From positions 1-17,316 of the forward strand of contig JBLHGN010000048.1 in assembly GCA_047616325.1 (NCBI GenBank): a stretch of 17,316 nt of DNA. The letters run 5' to 3'. A program made the position numbers and the translations under genes. This document shows positions 1-7,641 of this stretch, one piece after another (within the stretch, counting starts at the first letter, position 1; each line of letters begins with the position of its first letter). Under the pieces are notes generated by a model. That model had not been told where the DNA came from, ran no database searches, and saw only the letters and a program-made list of their open reading frames with translations. This stretch comes from JBLHGN01 sp047616325. GTDB taxonomy: Bacteria; Pseudomonadota; Gammaproteobacteria; Pseudomonadales; Cellvibrionaceae.

Positions 1-447
1 CGTTATTTTTTGAGGCAAGGATAGTGCGTATAAGCTCATACACAATTCGAGCGGTGCAAGATGCAATACTAACCGGTAAGTCTTTTGTCTGGATTATGAG
101 TGCGCTTGTAGCTCGACTAGTATCACGTCCGCATCAAATTGGGGAACACTGATGTTGGTTTTAGCAATGGCTCGGCATTTTTTGGAACTTTAGTAGAAGC
201 GATGGCGCTAGCTTTTGTCGGCGGTATTTTAGGAACCCTTGCCGCTTATTGACTGTTTGATGGGCTCGCAACATCTACGCTAGGAGGGGGCACATTTACG
301 CAAGTGGTATTTTCGTTTGAAATGTCTACGGATGCGTTTATTAATGGAATTGTACTGGCGCTTGTAATTAGTTTTGTTGGCGGGTTATCTCCCGCATGGC
401 GGCCGGCGCGTCTACCTGTTGCACTTGCATTTGTAAGCGCCGGATAA
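1..447 (+). pseudogene. Decayed 3' end of an FtsX/MacB-type ABC transporter permease
   Basis: Reading from about 148 to the TAA at 445-447 gives the C-terminal end of an FtsX-like permease. It has a GF-N-G loop, a Gly/Ala/Leu-rich membrane helix, the segment LFDGLATSTLGGGTFTQVVF, a second helix (IVLALVISFVGG) and the closing S-PAWRPARLPVA. A TGA at 250-252 interrupts the first helix. Upstream, 120-143 reads VSRPHQIG in another frame. That corresponds to the family's V-S-x-RTREIG, and the 13 bases before GF, where 15 are expected, imply a 2-base deletion near 144-156. Before about 100 I see no clear homology. In life the family forms the inner-membrane part of ABC systems that drive export or lipoprotein handling. 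With a stop and a frameshift this copy should be dead. The 5' part lies outside the window or is degraded. Confidence 0.72.
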
Positions 448-476
448 GACCGGGCATAAAATACACATTGTTTTGC

Positions 477-1009
477 TTAGGCGGTATTGGCGGGAAAAAT
501 TACCGGCCAATAATCTTTCACGCACGCCAACATCTTAGGTTCATCGTGATAGGGAATTCCGTAGTCATTCAACATGTCTCGCAGCTCAAGGTTGGTAAAT
601 CTACGCATGTTGAGGGGGCTGCAGTATTCAATCGTTTTTACCGCATTTTGTGCATTGCTTTCTTTGTATTGTAGAAAAGTGCGTCTCACTTTTTCTTGCG
701 CTTCACTTTGTTGGTTTACACACTGCTGAATATCATTGGAGTTGTTTAAACACCGAAAGCCATTACTGAGGGTGTTTAAGGAAGAGTAAATGACCTTGCT
801 GCCTTTGAGCGTTTGCATTTCGCTGAGATCTGCCCTGCACAGTTCGTAGCGGCCCATATTTGCACACCAGGCAAGGAACGCCCCTCAGCTTCTTCTTGCT
901 TTACCAGTAATTGTGCCTGACTAAACATCGACAAAGTCGCCAAGGTCAATCCGATAGTGGTGAGCCAAGACGTGCTTGTCCTGGATTTAAGTATGCTAAA
1001 TGTAAGCAC
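477..1009 (-). pseudogene. Frameshifted gene for a small secreted Cys-containing protein, unknown family
   Basis: Two overlapping minus-strand frames appear to be halves of one gene. The first starts at GTG 1009, with AAGGA upstream and an in-frame stop just before it. It encodes a signal peptide (hydrophobic TTIGLTLATLSMF, probable cleavage after SQA) and continues to LVKQEEAEG. The second frame, open from 884 to the TAA at 477, continues GAFLAWCANMGRYELCRADL and then about 120 residues with several Cys. Adding one base to the four-C run at 881-884 joins them into about 177 residues. Without that base the first frame ends after 77 residues at 776. I do not recognise the family. It lies 59 bp downstream of the M16 peptidase on the same strand and may be cotranscribed. 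The break could be a real mutation or a homopolymer sequencing error. Confidence 0.6.
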
Positions 1010-1068
1010 TGTCTATTTGTCCTTTTGCCATCGACATTGGGAAACCACCGAGATTGAGTCGAAAAAAT

Positions 1069-3795
1069 TTAAGGCGAAAGCGCGGCAAAGTCCCCGGCGG
1101 AAACTACGGTCATATTGGCCGGATCGAGATACTTGCGCATGACGCGGTTAATGTCATCGAGTGTTAAAGCGCGCACACTTTCTTCTATTAGCTTTTCATC
1201 GTCTATACTGCGGCCATCGCGATAGATATCACGCAGAATTCTAGCCAGGTTTTGATTGTTGCTGTACGCCACTTTTGCGCTATCCAATATGCTATCTTTT
1301 GCCGACGACAATTCTTCTTCGGTGAAGCCATCTTCTATTGCGCGCTGCATTTCTTCAATAAAGGCTTGCTCAACTTTGTTAGTGTTTTCCGGTGCACTTA
1401 TGGCGTAAGCAATAAAACGCCCGTTGGTGTCGATGTTGAGCAGTCTCACCACGGCCCCAACTCCGTAGCTTAGGCCTTCTTTTTGGCGTATACGGGTTGC
1501 AAGGCGCGAATTGATAAATCCGCCGCCCAATATGTGAGCGACCACTTCTAAGGCCGCCGCCTCTTCATTTGTGCGAGTCATTTCGAAATTAATACCAGCT
1601 ACAAATACCGAATTCTTCTTGTCTGGCGTCTCAATGCTTATCTTGGTTTTTTTGGCTTTTGCATAGATTCTAGGTATGCGTTTGAATGGAAGCCTATTTT
1701 TCCATCCGTCAAAGAGGGCGATTATTTTCTGCTTTATAGCGGCTTCGTCAAAGTCACCTGCAATACCCACCTGCATGTTGTCGGCGCCGTATTGATTATT
1801 GTAAAACGCGAGCACATCACTAAGCTGGACATTTTTCACGGCGTCAATATCTTCTTGTATGCTTTTCGCGTAGTGAACGTGTCCCTTGGGGTAGGTGTTA
1901 AATTGAGCCGCGTAGGTACTAAATGCAAGTGCCTGTGGATTGGTTATGTTGGCTTCTAATTGTGCAAGCCGCTGCGCTTTAAGTAATTCAAATTCTTTTT
2001 TACTAAACGTGGGCGTGGTTAGTACTTCGTGAATAAGTGCAATAACCTTGGGCAAATTTTCGTGGGTAGTTTCATAGGCTGCCACTACGGACTGAACGGC
2101 GCCGCCTATATTTCCCTGTGCTTTTAGGCGATCAAACTCGTCCTGTAGCTCGTCTCTATCCAGCCGACTAATGCCACGCAGTAGCATGGCCGATGTTAGT
2201 TCGGCAACAGAGGTTTTGTTTGCCAAAGTGGTTTGGTTGCCAATGCCGAGGCGCATATCGATAAACACCGATTCACCGCGCGTTTTAATAGGCAGAGAGG
2301 CAATATTTATTCCCTTGTGGCTGGTGCGAATTTCTCTTGCGGAAATATTTTCCAAATTGGCTTCAAATATTTCGCCCTGCGCGATTTTTTTGTGGCCTGT
2401 GTAGCCTTCTACAATCTCGTTAACGGGTGCAGACTCGGCTATCTCGGCGCGTACAGGTTTATCGGTGGGAATAAACTTACCTAGTGTGCGGTTGGAGCTG
2501 ACTAAATAATGTTCTGCCACGCGTTTTACATCGTCGAGTGTGACGGCGGCGATTCTGTCCCGGTGAATAAATAACATACGCCAATCGCCTATGCCTATCC
2601 ACTCGCTGAGTTGAATTGAAATGTCTTGCGATGAATTAAATGCCAATTCAATTTGGGTCAAAATTTTTCGTTTTGCGCGTTCCAGTTCACTTTCGGTAAT
2701 GGGTCTTTCTGCTATATTTTCTACAGTATTTAGTAATACGGTGGCACTTTTTTCAAGATCGGTATCGGTGTCGGCGGAAACATTAAAATACAGCAGGCTG
2801 GCATCCTTTTGTTGGTTTGACCAGGCCCAGGTGAGTGTTGCCAATTTCTCATCCACCAGACTTTTATGCATGCGTCCAGAGGGTGTATCACCTAGAATAA
2901 CCGATAGCACACCTATCGCCGCAAAGTCTTGGTGAGCCCCCGAGGGAATGTGGTAGGCCGCTGAAACACCTTGTTCACTGCCCACTCGCCGTAGGGTTAC
3001 GCTGCGCTCGCCATCTTGCACAGGGTCTTCGGTGTAAAGATGTGGCAGGGTGCGGGAGGGTTGTTTGATTTTGCCAAATGTTTTGCCAATTATTTTTAGT
3101 GTTTTTTGTTTGTTGAATTTTCCAGCGACAATAAGCGTGGCATTGTCGGGTTGGTAATATTTTTGGTAAAACCCTTTCAGGTTTTTTATTTTAACGTTTT
3201 CAATGTCAGATTTTGCGCCAATCGTCGAGTTGGAATAGTTGTGCCAATCGAAGGCCGTCGCATAAACTCGCTGCAGCAGGATATTAGCCGGAGAGTTTTC
3301 GCCCATTTCAAATTCATTGAGAACCACCGTCATCTCGCTGTCCAAATCTTTTTGAGCGATAAAGGAGTTCACCATACGGTCGGACTCCAGCTCCAGCGCC
3401 CATTTTAAATTGTCCTCTGTGGCCTTGAATGTTTCGTAATAGTTGGTGCGTTCCAGCCACGTGGTGCCGTTGGCGTCGGCGCCGTGGTCGGTCAGCTCTT
3501 TGGTAATATTCGGGTGTTTAGGCGTGCCCTTGAATAGAAGGTGTTCAAGTAAGTGGGCCATGCCGGTCTCGCCGTAATTCTCGTGTTTTGAGCCGACGCG
3601 ATAAGTGACATTAACGGTTGTTGTGTCTTTGCTGTCATCGGGGAAAAGTAGTATTTGCAAGCCGTTGTTCAGACTGTATTCGCTTATGCCTTCTATTGTT
3701 CTTACTTCTTTTGCTTTAGCCGCCAAGCTATTTGCGCTAAAAATGAGAAGCGTCAAAAGGATAAAAATATTTAAGCGAATGCTCGAGATAGTCAT
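1069..3795 (-). CDS. Exported two-domain M16 (insulinase/pitrilysin) zinc peptidase
   Basis: A 908-residue protein with an N-terminal signal peptide (FILLTLLIFSANSLA, about residues 10-25), so probably periplasmic. The first M16 domain (about 35-470) carries the inverted zinc motif HLLEH at 81-85. H81 and H85 are zinc ligands and E84 is the catalytic base. E161 in VVLNEFEMG lies 76 residues after H85, the spacing of the third ligand in the pitrilysin family. The second domain (about 490-905) has no HxxEH, as usual for the inactive partner half. It keeps the Gly-rich loop GGGFINSRL (about 757-765) followed by RQKEGLSYGVGA, which helps bind substrate. Length and layout match the 900-residue bacterial M16 proteins that degrade peptides; the substrate cannot be told. 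The start has AGGAAA about 8 bp upstream. Paired repeats lie at 3816-3856, just before the gene. The key active-site residues are all present. Confidence 0.93.
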   Translation of the reverse strand: MTISSIRLNIFILLTLLIFSANSLAAKAKEVRTIEGISEYSLNNGLQILLFPDDSKDTTTVNVTYRVGSKHENYGETGMAHLLEHLLFKGTPKHPNITKELTDHGADANGTTWLERTNYYETFKATEDNLKWALELESDRMVNSFIAQKDLDSEMTVVLNEFEMGENSPANILLQRVYATAFDWHNYSNSTIGAKSDIENVKIKNLKGFYQKYYQPDNATLIVAGKFNKQKTLKIIGKTFGKIKQPSRTLPHLYTEDPVQDGERSVTLRRVGSEQGVSAAYHIPSGAHQDFAAIGVLSVILGDTPSGRMHKSLVDEKLATLTWAWSNQQKDASLLYFNVSADTDTDLEKSATVLLNTVENIAERPITESELERAKRKILTQIELAFNSSQDISIQLSEWIGIGDWRMLFIHRDRIAAVTLDDVKRVAEHYLVSSNRTLGKFIPTDKPVRAEIAESAPVNEIVEGYTGHKKIAQGEIFEANLENISAREIRTSHKGINIASLPIKTRGESVFIDMRLGIGNQTTLANKTSVAELTSAMLLRGISRLDRDELQDEFDRLKAQGNIGGAVQSVVAAYETTHENLPKVIALIHEVLTTPTFSKKEFELLKAQRLAQLEANITNPQALAFSTYAAQFNTYPKGHVHYAKSIQEDIDAVKNVQLSDVLAFYNNQYGADNMQVGIAGDFDEAAIKQKIIALFDGWKNRLPFKRIPRIYAKAKKTKISIETPDKKNSVFVAGINFEMTRTNEEAAALEVVAHILGGGFINSRLATRIRQKEGLSYGVGAVVRLLNIDTNGRFIAYAISAPENTNKVEQAFIEEMQRAIEDGFTEEELSSAKDSILDSAKVAYSNNQNLARILRDIYRDGRSIDDEKLIEESVRALTLDDINRVMRKYLDPANMTVVSAGDFAALSP

Positions 3796-3815
3796 GCAGC
3801 TATTTCCTATATTTA

Positions 3816-3856
3816 GAACTTAACGTTGTTCTTACGCCTAGAGCTTAACGCTGTTC
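3816..3856. repeat. Pair of 16-bp direct repeats upstream of the M16 gene
   Basis: GAACTTAACGTTGTTC (3816-3831) recurs as GAGCTTAACGCTGTTC (3841-3856), with two mismatches and a 25-bp start-to-start distance. Each copy is flanked by GA-C/GTTC and has an AACGTT- or AACGCT-type core. They lie 21 to 61 bp upstream of the M16 start codon, where an operator or the untranslated leader would be. No known regulator is recognised. The rest of the 299-bp gap to the divergent gene at 4095 is AT-rich, with no other clear feature apart from the repeats at 4030-4047. Confidence 0.5.
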
Positions 3857-4029
3857 AGCATTGTGTCGGGGAAAATGGAGTGAAATACTTGTCGTAGTTT
3901 AGGACAGCAGTTCTGGTGAAAAAGTTTAGTTTAAAACTATTTCCCGCTCTTTTTAAAAATGCCTCATCCAGATGAAAGACATCTTACACAGTGCAGGCCG
4001 GTTCATGCCAGGAAATTGCACACAAATTC

Positions 4030-4062
4030 GATTCAGCTTTGATTCAGACGCGAAATTATACA
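4030..4062 (+). promoter_or_regulatory. Candidate activated promoter: two GATTCAG repeats before a -10 box
   Basis: GATTCAG occurs at 4030-4036 and again at 4041-4047, 11 bp apart, about one helical turn on the same face. A -10-like TATACA follows at 4057-4062 with no good -35 box at 17 bp. Direct repeats in the -35 position are how many OmpR/PhoB-family response regulators bind. This would drive the small gene starting at 4095, with a leader of roughly 25 bp. The regulator is not identifiable. Confidence 0.35.
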
Positions 4063-4094
4063 CTGGCCTCGAACTCATAAACGGGGCGTGTAAG

Positions 4095-4610
4095 ATGAAA
4101 CCGATTCTGGTAGTGATAGCAGGACTTTTAATAGCGTCTAGCGCCACCTTGGCCGAGGCCAAAGATGCGGGCAATACATTACAGAAACGCAAGGCAAATA
4201 ATCAAAGGCAAGAGCACAGACAAGAGCACAGACAAGAGCTGCGAGCAGATAAACGTCAACATCACCGACGGAAGCGATCGCAGAATGATTACAGGAAGTC
4301 GCACCACGATAATCATCGCCCATCACAGTCGCGTAGGTATGACGGCGGCCGATCTAACTCCCATAACGGACATCACCGCGATTCGAATAAGGCCGAATAC
4401 TTTGTTGGCGGGCTTTTGTTAGGCTGCATGGTAAGTAATGCGTTTAACAGCTTTGAATACTGCCCTAATCACTATGCCCGAGGCCATGTGCACCACTATT
4501 CTGGTAGGCCATATTTCTACGCCAGCAAGCGCTATGGCGAGTGTTTTCGAGTAGAGCGTCGTAACCGCAGGGAAGTGTATTTTGACGTGCCGAGGCGCGT
4601 TTGTTACTAA
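4095..4610 (+). CDS. Exported His/Arg-rich protein of unknown function
   Basis: I place the start at ATG 4095, giving 171 residues. The reading frame opens at 3972, but the extra 41 residues have no signal-peptide character, whereas MKPILVVIAGLLIASSATLA at 4095 is a typical signal peptide (cleavage near AEA, residue 22). The mature protein begins with a very basic, His/Arg/Gln-rich stretch (about 30-97). It includes a tandem QEHR-QEHR-QELR segment and many HH pairs. A short Gly/Leu-rich hydrophobic segment follows (YFVGGLLLGCMVSNAF, about 102-117). The Tyr/Cys-rich end, with Cys at 111, 123, 150 and 170, closes with GECFRVERRNRREV and PRRVCY. Possible roles are metal binding through the His or interaction with nucleic acid or envelope polymers; these are guesses. 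It is a single-gene unit, divergent from the M16 gene and ended by the hairpin at 4676-4705. Confidence 0.7.
   Translation: MKPILVVIAGLLIASSATLAEAKDAGNTLQKRKANNQRQEHRQEHRQELRADKRQHHRRKRSQNDYRKSHHDNHRPSQSRRYDGGRSNSHNGHHRDSNKAEYFVGGLLLGCMVSNAFNSFEYCPNHYARGHVHHYSGRPYFYASKRYGECFRVERRNRREVYFDVPRRVCY
4209..4239 (+). repeat. 12-bp tandem repeat (about 2.6 copies) in the His/Arg-rich gene
   Basis: CAAGAGCACAGA occurs at 4209-4220 and 4221-4232, followed by a partial third copy to 4239. It encodes QEHR, QEHR, QELR. The unit is a multiple of three, so changes in copy number would keep the frame. Confidence 0.75.
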
Positions 4611-4675
4611 GTTACAACAGTCAACAGTTACCGTTGAGTCGGTAGCTGGTTTTCGTCCACGATTACACGTTTAGT

Positions 4676-4712
4676 GACTTTGTGGATCTTACGATCCACA
4701 AAGTCTTATTTT
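4676..4712. terminator. Intrinsic terminator shared by the 4095 gene and ntrC
   Basis: GACTTTGTGGATC (4676-4688) pairs perfectly with GATCCACAAAGTC (4693-4705) around a TTAC loop, a 13-bp stem. On the plus strand it is followed by TTATTTT, which suits termination of the His/Arg-rich gene 66 bp upstream. On the minus strand it starts 12 bp after the ntrC stop, but the following bases (ACTAAAC) are a poor U-tract. It is therefore best as a plus-strand terminator that may also act for ntrC. Confidence 0.8.
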
Positions 4713-4716
4713 GCGC

Positions 4717-6156
4717 CTATTCGTCGTCACCATTGTCGTCGGAGATGCTCATTCCTAATTCTTTCAGCTTGCGTGTCAAGGTGTTGCGCCCCCAACCGAG
4801 AAGGTTTGCCGCATCGCGTTTGCGACCAGCCGTGTGTTTAAGCGCTGTTTCAATTAAAGCCTTCTCAAAGGTGGGCACGGCCTCGGCGAGAATGTCTTTC
4901 TGACCGCCGGATAAGCATTGGTCGGCCCAGTTGCGCAGTGCCTTATCCCAGTCGCCACTGGGGGCTTCAGCGGTTTTAAGATTTATCAGTTCCGGCGGTA
5001 AATCGGCTACGTGAACTTCTCGCCCAGAGGCCATCACTGTTATCCATCGGCAAGTGTTCTCGAGTTGGCGAACGTTGCCCGGCCACGGCAGATTGGACAA
5101 ATAAGCTTCGCTTTCGCGTGTTAGAAATTTGGGCTCAACACTCAGCTCGAGCGCTGCACTTTTTAGAAAGTGTTGAGATAATTTTGCAATATCTTCGCGT
5201 CGCTTTGAAAGATTCGGTAAATGAATACGAATAACGTTCAGGCGGTGAAACAAGTCCTCGCGAAAACGATTTTGTTCTACAAGATTCTCCAGGTTTTGGT
5301 GGGTAGCTGCGATAATACGCACATCTACTTTTATGGGCGTATGGCCACCCACGCGATAAAATTCACCGTCCGCCAGCACGCGAAGTAGGCGCGTTTGGGT
5401 TTCAGCTGGCATGTCGCCAATTTCGTCTAAAAATAGTGTCCCCGAATCGGCCTGTTGAAATCGTCCCTGACGCTGCCCTCCAGCACCGGTAAACGCACCT
5501 TTTTCGTGGCCAAATAACTCCGACTCGATAAGGTCTCTCGGAATCGCCGCCATATTCAGGGCGATAAAAGGCCCGTGTTGCCTAGGGCTATGAGTGTGTA
5601 ATGCTTTGGCTACAAGCTCTTTACCCGTGCCGGATTCACCGTTAATAAGCACAGTGATATTTGATTGGGAAAGACGCCCGATGGCTCTAAAAACCTCCTG
5701 CATGGCAGGAGCCTCGCCAATAATGTCGGTCTGCTCTTCGGCTTCGGCTTCGGCAGCTGGCGTTTTATGTTGTCTCTCCAGTTCGTCGGTGTGGGCAAGA
5801 GCTCGCCGAGTTACCGCGACAGCATCATCCACGTCAAAGGGTTTGGGTAAGTATTCAAAAGCGCCCCCTTGATAAGCCGATACGGCACTGTCTAAATCGG
5901 AATGAGCGGTCATGATAATCACCGGCAGGCTGGGGTAGGTGCTGTGGATATGTTTAAGCAGGGTCAAACCGTCCATCCCTGGCATGCGCACATCGCTAAT
6001 AATGGCCTGAGGCTTTTCGTTGGTTAGCTGGGCCGCGGCTTTGTCGCCGCTTTCAAAGCTGCGAGTTTCTATTCCCGCCTGCAGCAGTGCTTTTTCCAGC
6101 ACCCAGCGAATGGAGCGGTCGTCGTCAATAATCCAAACTAAATTAGGCTTGTGCAT
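4717..6156 (-). CDS. ntrC: Nitrogen regulation response regulator NtrC (NRI), sigma-54 activator
   Basis: A 479-residue enhancer-binding protein in three parts. The receiver domain (about 5-120) has acidic DDD at 11-13, the phospho-acceptor D55 in ISDVRMPG and K105 in LPKPF. The AAA+ domain (about 145-375) has Walker A GESGTGKE (173-180), the sigma-54 contact loop GAFTGA (220-225) and Walker B LFLDEIGD (241-248). The C-terminal Fis-type helix-turn-helix (about 430-470) contains RKRDAANLLGWGRNTLTRKL. After phosphorylation by NtrB it binds enhancer sites and remodels sigma-54 polymerase to switch on nitrogen-assimilation genes, here probably glnA. The start overlaps the end of ntrB by 14 bp, with AGGAAA as ribosome site, indicating translational coupling. 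The linker after the receiver is Ala/Glu-rich, encoded by a three-copy TTCGGC repeat (plus strand, 5737-5754). All key residues are intact. Confidence 0.97.
   Translation of the reverse strand: MHKPNLVWIIDDDRSIRWVLEKALLQAGIETRSFESGDKAAAQLTNEKPQAIISDVRMPGMDGLTLLKHIHSTYPSLPVIIMTAHSDLDSAVSAYQGGAFEYLPKPFDVDDAVAVTRRALAHTDELERQHKTPAAEAEAEEQTDIIGEAPAMQEVFRAIGRLSQSNITVLINGESGTGKELVAKALHTHSPRQHGPFIALNMAAIPRDLIESELFGHEKGAFTGAGGQRQGRFQQADSGTLFLDEIGDMPAETQTRLLRVLADGEFYRVGGHTPIKVDVRIIAATHQNLENLVEQNRFREDLFHRLNVIRIHLPNLSKRREDIAKLSQHFLKSAALELSVEPKFLTRESEAYLSNLPWPGNVRQLENTCRWITVMASGREVHVADLPPELINLKTAEAPSGDWDKALRNWADQCLSGGQKDILAEAVPTFEKALIETALKHTAGRKRDAANLLGWGRNTLTRKLKELGMSISDDNGDDE
5737..5754 (-). repeat. Three tandem hexamers in the ntrC interdomain linker
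   Basis: TTCGGC is repeated three times on the plus strand. It encodes part of the AEAEAEE linker between the receiver and AAA+ domains of NtrC. In-frame length change here should be tolerated. Confidence 0.7.
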
Positions 6157-7216
6157 CTTGGTTTCCTACAGGTAAATAGACAGCGAACTTGGTTTTGCCT
6201 GGCTCACTATTACATTCAATCAGACCGTTATGTTGTCCTATAAGATTTTGGGAAATAGACAACCCAAGGCCGCTTCCCTCTGTGCGGCCAGTAATCATTG
6301 GAAAGAAAATATCGTTGATAATATCTTCAGGGATCCCCGGCCCGTTGTCCTTGAAGCACACCTTTACCACCAGAGGGTAGTGGTACCGACCAATGGTGTA
6401 TCTTCGTTTAATGCGCGTGCAGATGGTAATGGTAGGGTCTGTGGTGCTGTTCTCGGTGAGAGCCTGGATGGCGTTGTTGGCAATATTGAGAAAGGCCTGT
6501 ACCAGCTGCGCTTTGTCACCGCAAATGTTGGGAATGCTGGGGTCGTAATCACGCTTTATATCAACGGCGTCCTGTGTCTCTAGTGAAACGATGGACACAA
6601 CGTGTTCAATCACTTCGTGAATGTTTAAATCCAGCCGTTTGGGCAGTGTTCTTGGGCCGAGCATGCGGTCGACCAGATCGCGAAGGCGATCGGTCTCTTC
6701 AATAATGATGCGCGTATATTCTCCATGCTCCTCTTCGACCAGTTCTCTAGCAAGCAGTTGTGCCGCGCCGCGGATGCCGCCCAATGGATTTTTTATTTCG
6801 TGGGCCATACTGCGCACTAAATTGCGAGAAGTCTCCTGAGACGAAATCCACGCTTCCTCTCGACTGATGCGCAAGAGCCTATCGAGCGACTGCACTTCAA
6901 TGGTGATACGGCCGATTTCGGGTGCGGGTGTCACGGTATAATCAAGCGTGATCTCGGTTTGATTATGCAGTTTCCACTGTGTTTTACGCCGGGTGAAATT
7001 GCGGTTTTCACGCAGAGCCTCTTCTAGTGAAGTGGGGGTTCCGTCGTTTTGACTAAAGCAATAACTAATGGGTTTGTGAACCAGGTGTTCGCTACTCACG
7101 CCGAATAGTACCTCTGCAGATGCGTTTAGGTAGGTAATGTTGAGATCTGTGTCCAACACTATAACCGCGGTCATCAAACTATCGAGAATTTGCCTGTTGC
7201 TCGCATGCTCTACCAT
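6143..7216 (-). CDS. ntrB: Nitrogen sensor histidine kinase/phosphatase NtrB (NRII)
   Basis: A 357-residue cytoplasmic kinase with no membrane segment. A PAS domain (about 5-115; ILDSLMTAVIVLDTDLNITYLN) precedes the dimerisation and phospho-acceptor region, with H139 in SMAHEIKNPLGG. The ATP-binding domain (about 235-350) has the N-box (NIANNAIQAL, about 244-253), G1 DNGPGIP (290-296) and G2 GSGLGLS (314-320). The HEIKNPLGG signature and PAS layout are typical of NtrB. It phosphorylates or dephosphorylates NtrC according to PII and glutamine status. It is the first gene of the ntrB-ntrC pair and overlaps ntrC by 14 bp. The ribosome site at the start is weak (GGTAGTG), so expression may be low, as expected for a sensor. 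A 425-bp gap separates it from the DUF4124 gene upstream, so it may have its own promoter. Confidence 0.96.
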   Translation of the reverse strand: MVEHASNRQILDSLMTAVIVLDTDLNITYLNASAEVLFGVSSEHLVHKPISYCFSQNDGTPTSLEEALRENRNFTRRKTQWKLHNQTEITLDYTVTPAPEIGRITIEVQSLDRLLRISREEAWISSQETSRNLVRSMAHEIKNPLGGIRGAAQLLARELVEEEHGEYTRIIIEETDRLRDLVDRMLGPRTLPKRLDLNIHEVIEHVVSIVSLETQDAVDIKRDYDPSIPNICGDKAQLVQAFLNIANNAIQALTENSTTDPTITICTRIKRRYTIGRYHYPLVVKVCFKDNGPGIPEDIINDIFFPMITGRTEGSGLGLSISQNLIGQHNGLIECNSEPGKTKFAVYLPVGNQDAQA

Positions 7217-7641
7217 GGGTCACTACCAGAATTAATGTATAAGGGCCTTATGCAATTCCCAATCCAATCATTGGCTGTGGACGTCTAATTTTCAAAAATT
7301 GCCTAAATTTGTGTGGATTGACAAGGTATGCTTGCCACGTTTAGCCAATAGCGGGTGAATATTGGGCAAAATGCTCCCGTCGGCCACATATTTTTCGCTA
7401 GGGCTTGCACCGAAAACCGCTATGGTTTCAGCCATTATCGTTCATATTAAGAGTTTATGCATTAAAGTGGTGCGTCTATTTTGAGTGAGACTGCGAGCGT
7501 GCATTGCTGGTGCGGTTTTAGCTTTGTAGGTGATAATACTTGCTGGTAAGGGGTGTGGTTACCGAAAGAGCTGTAGGCACTGTCTATGAGTGAGATGGCC
7601 GATGTTTAGTGGCAAATTGTAAAGTTAGAAAATTGTTACGT
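7217..7641. other. 425-bp intergenic region upstream of ntrB
   Basis: No gene or clear terminator is visible. On the minus strand a -35-like TTGTCA (in TTGTCAATCC, near 7313-7323) has only a poor -10 match at 17 bp, and no sigma-54 GG-N10-GC element was found. Two direct repeats are present on the plus strand, GTCTATTTTGAGTGAGA (7474-7490) and GTCTATGAGTGAGA (7582-7595), identical apart from a 3-bp insertion. A weak stem (AAACC/GGTTT, 7414-7428) is also present. The region probably carries the ntrB promoter, but I cannot place it. Confidence 0.45.

Noticed and set aside
3972..4094. 41-residue N-terminal extension of the His/Arg-rich protein
   Set aside because: It would bury the signal peptide inside the protein and covers the promoter-like repeats.
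7305..7345. Possible sigma-54 promoter for ntrB (TGGCAAGCATACCTTG on minus)
   Set aside because: After GG-N10 the bases are TT, not the required GC.
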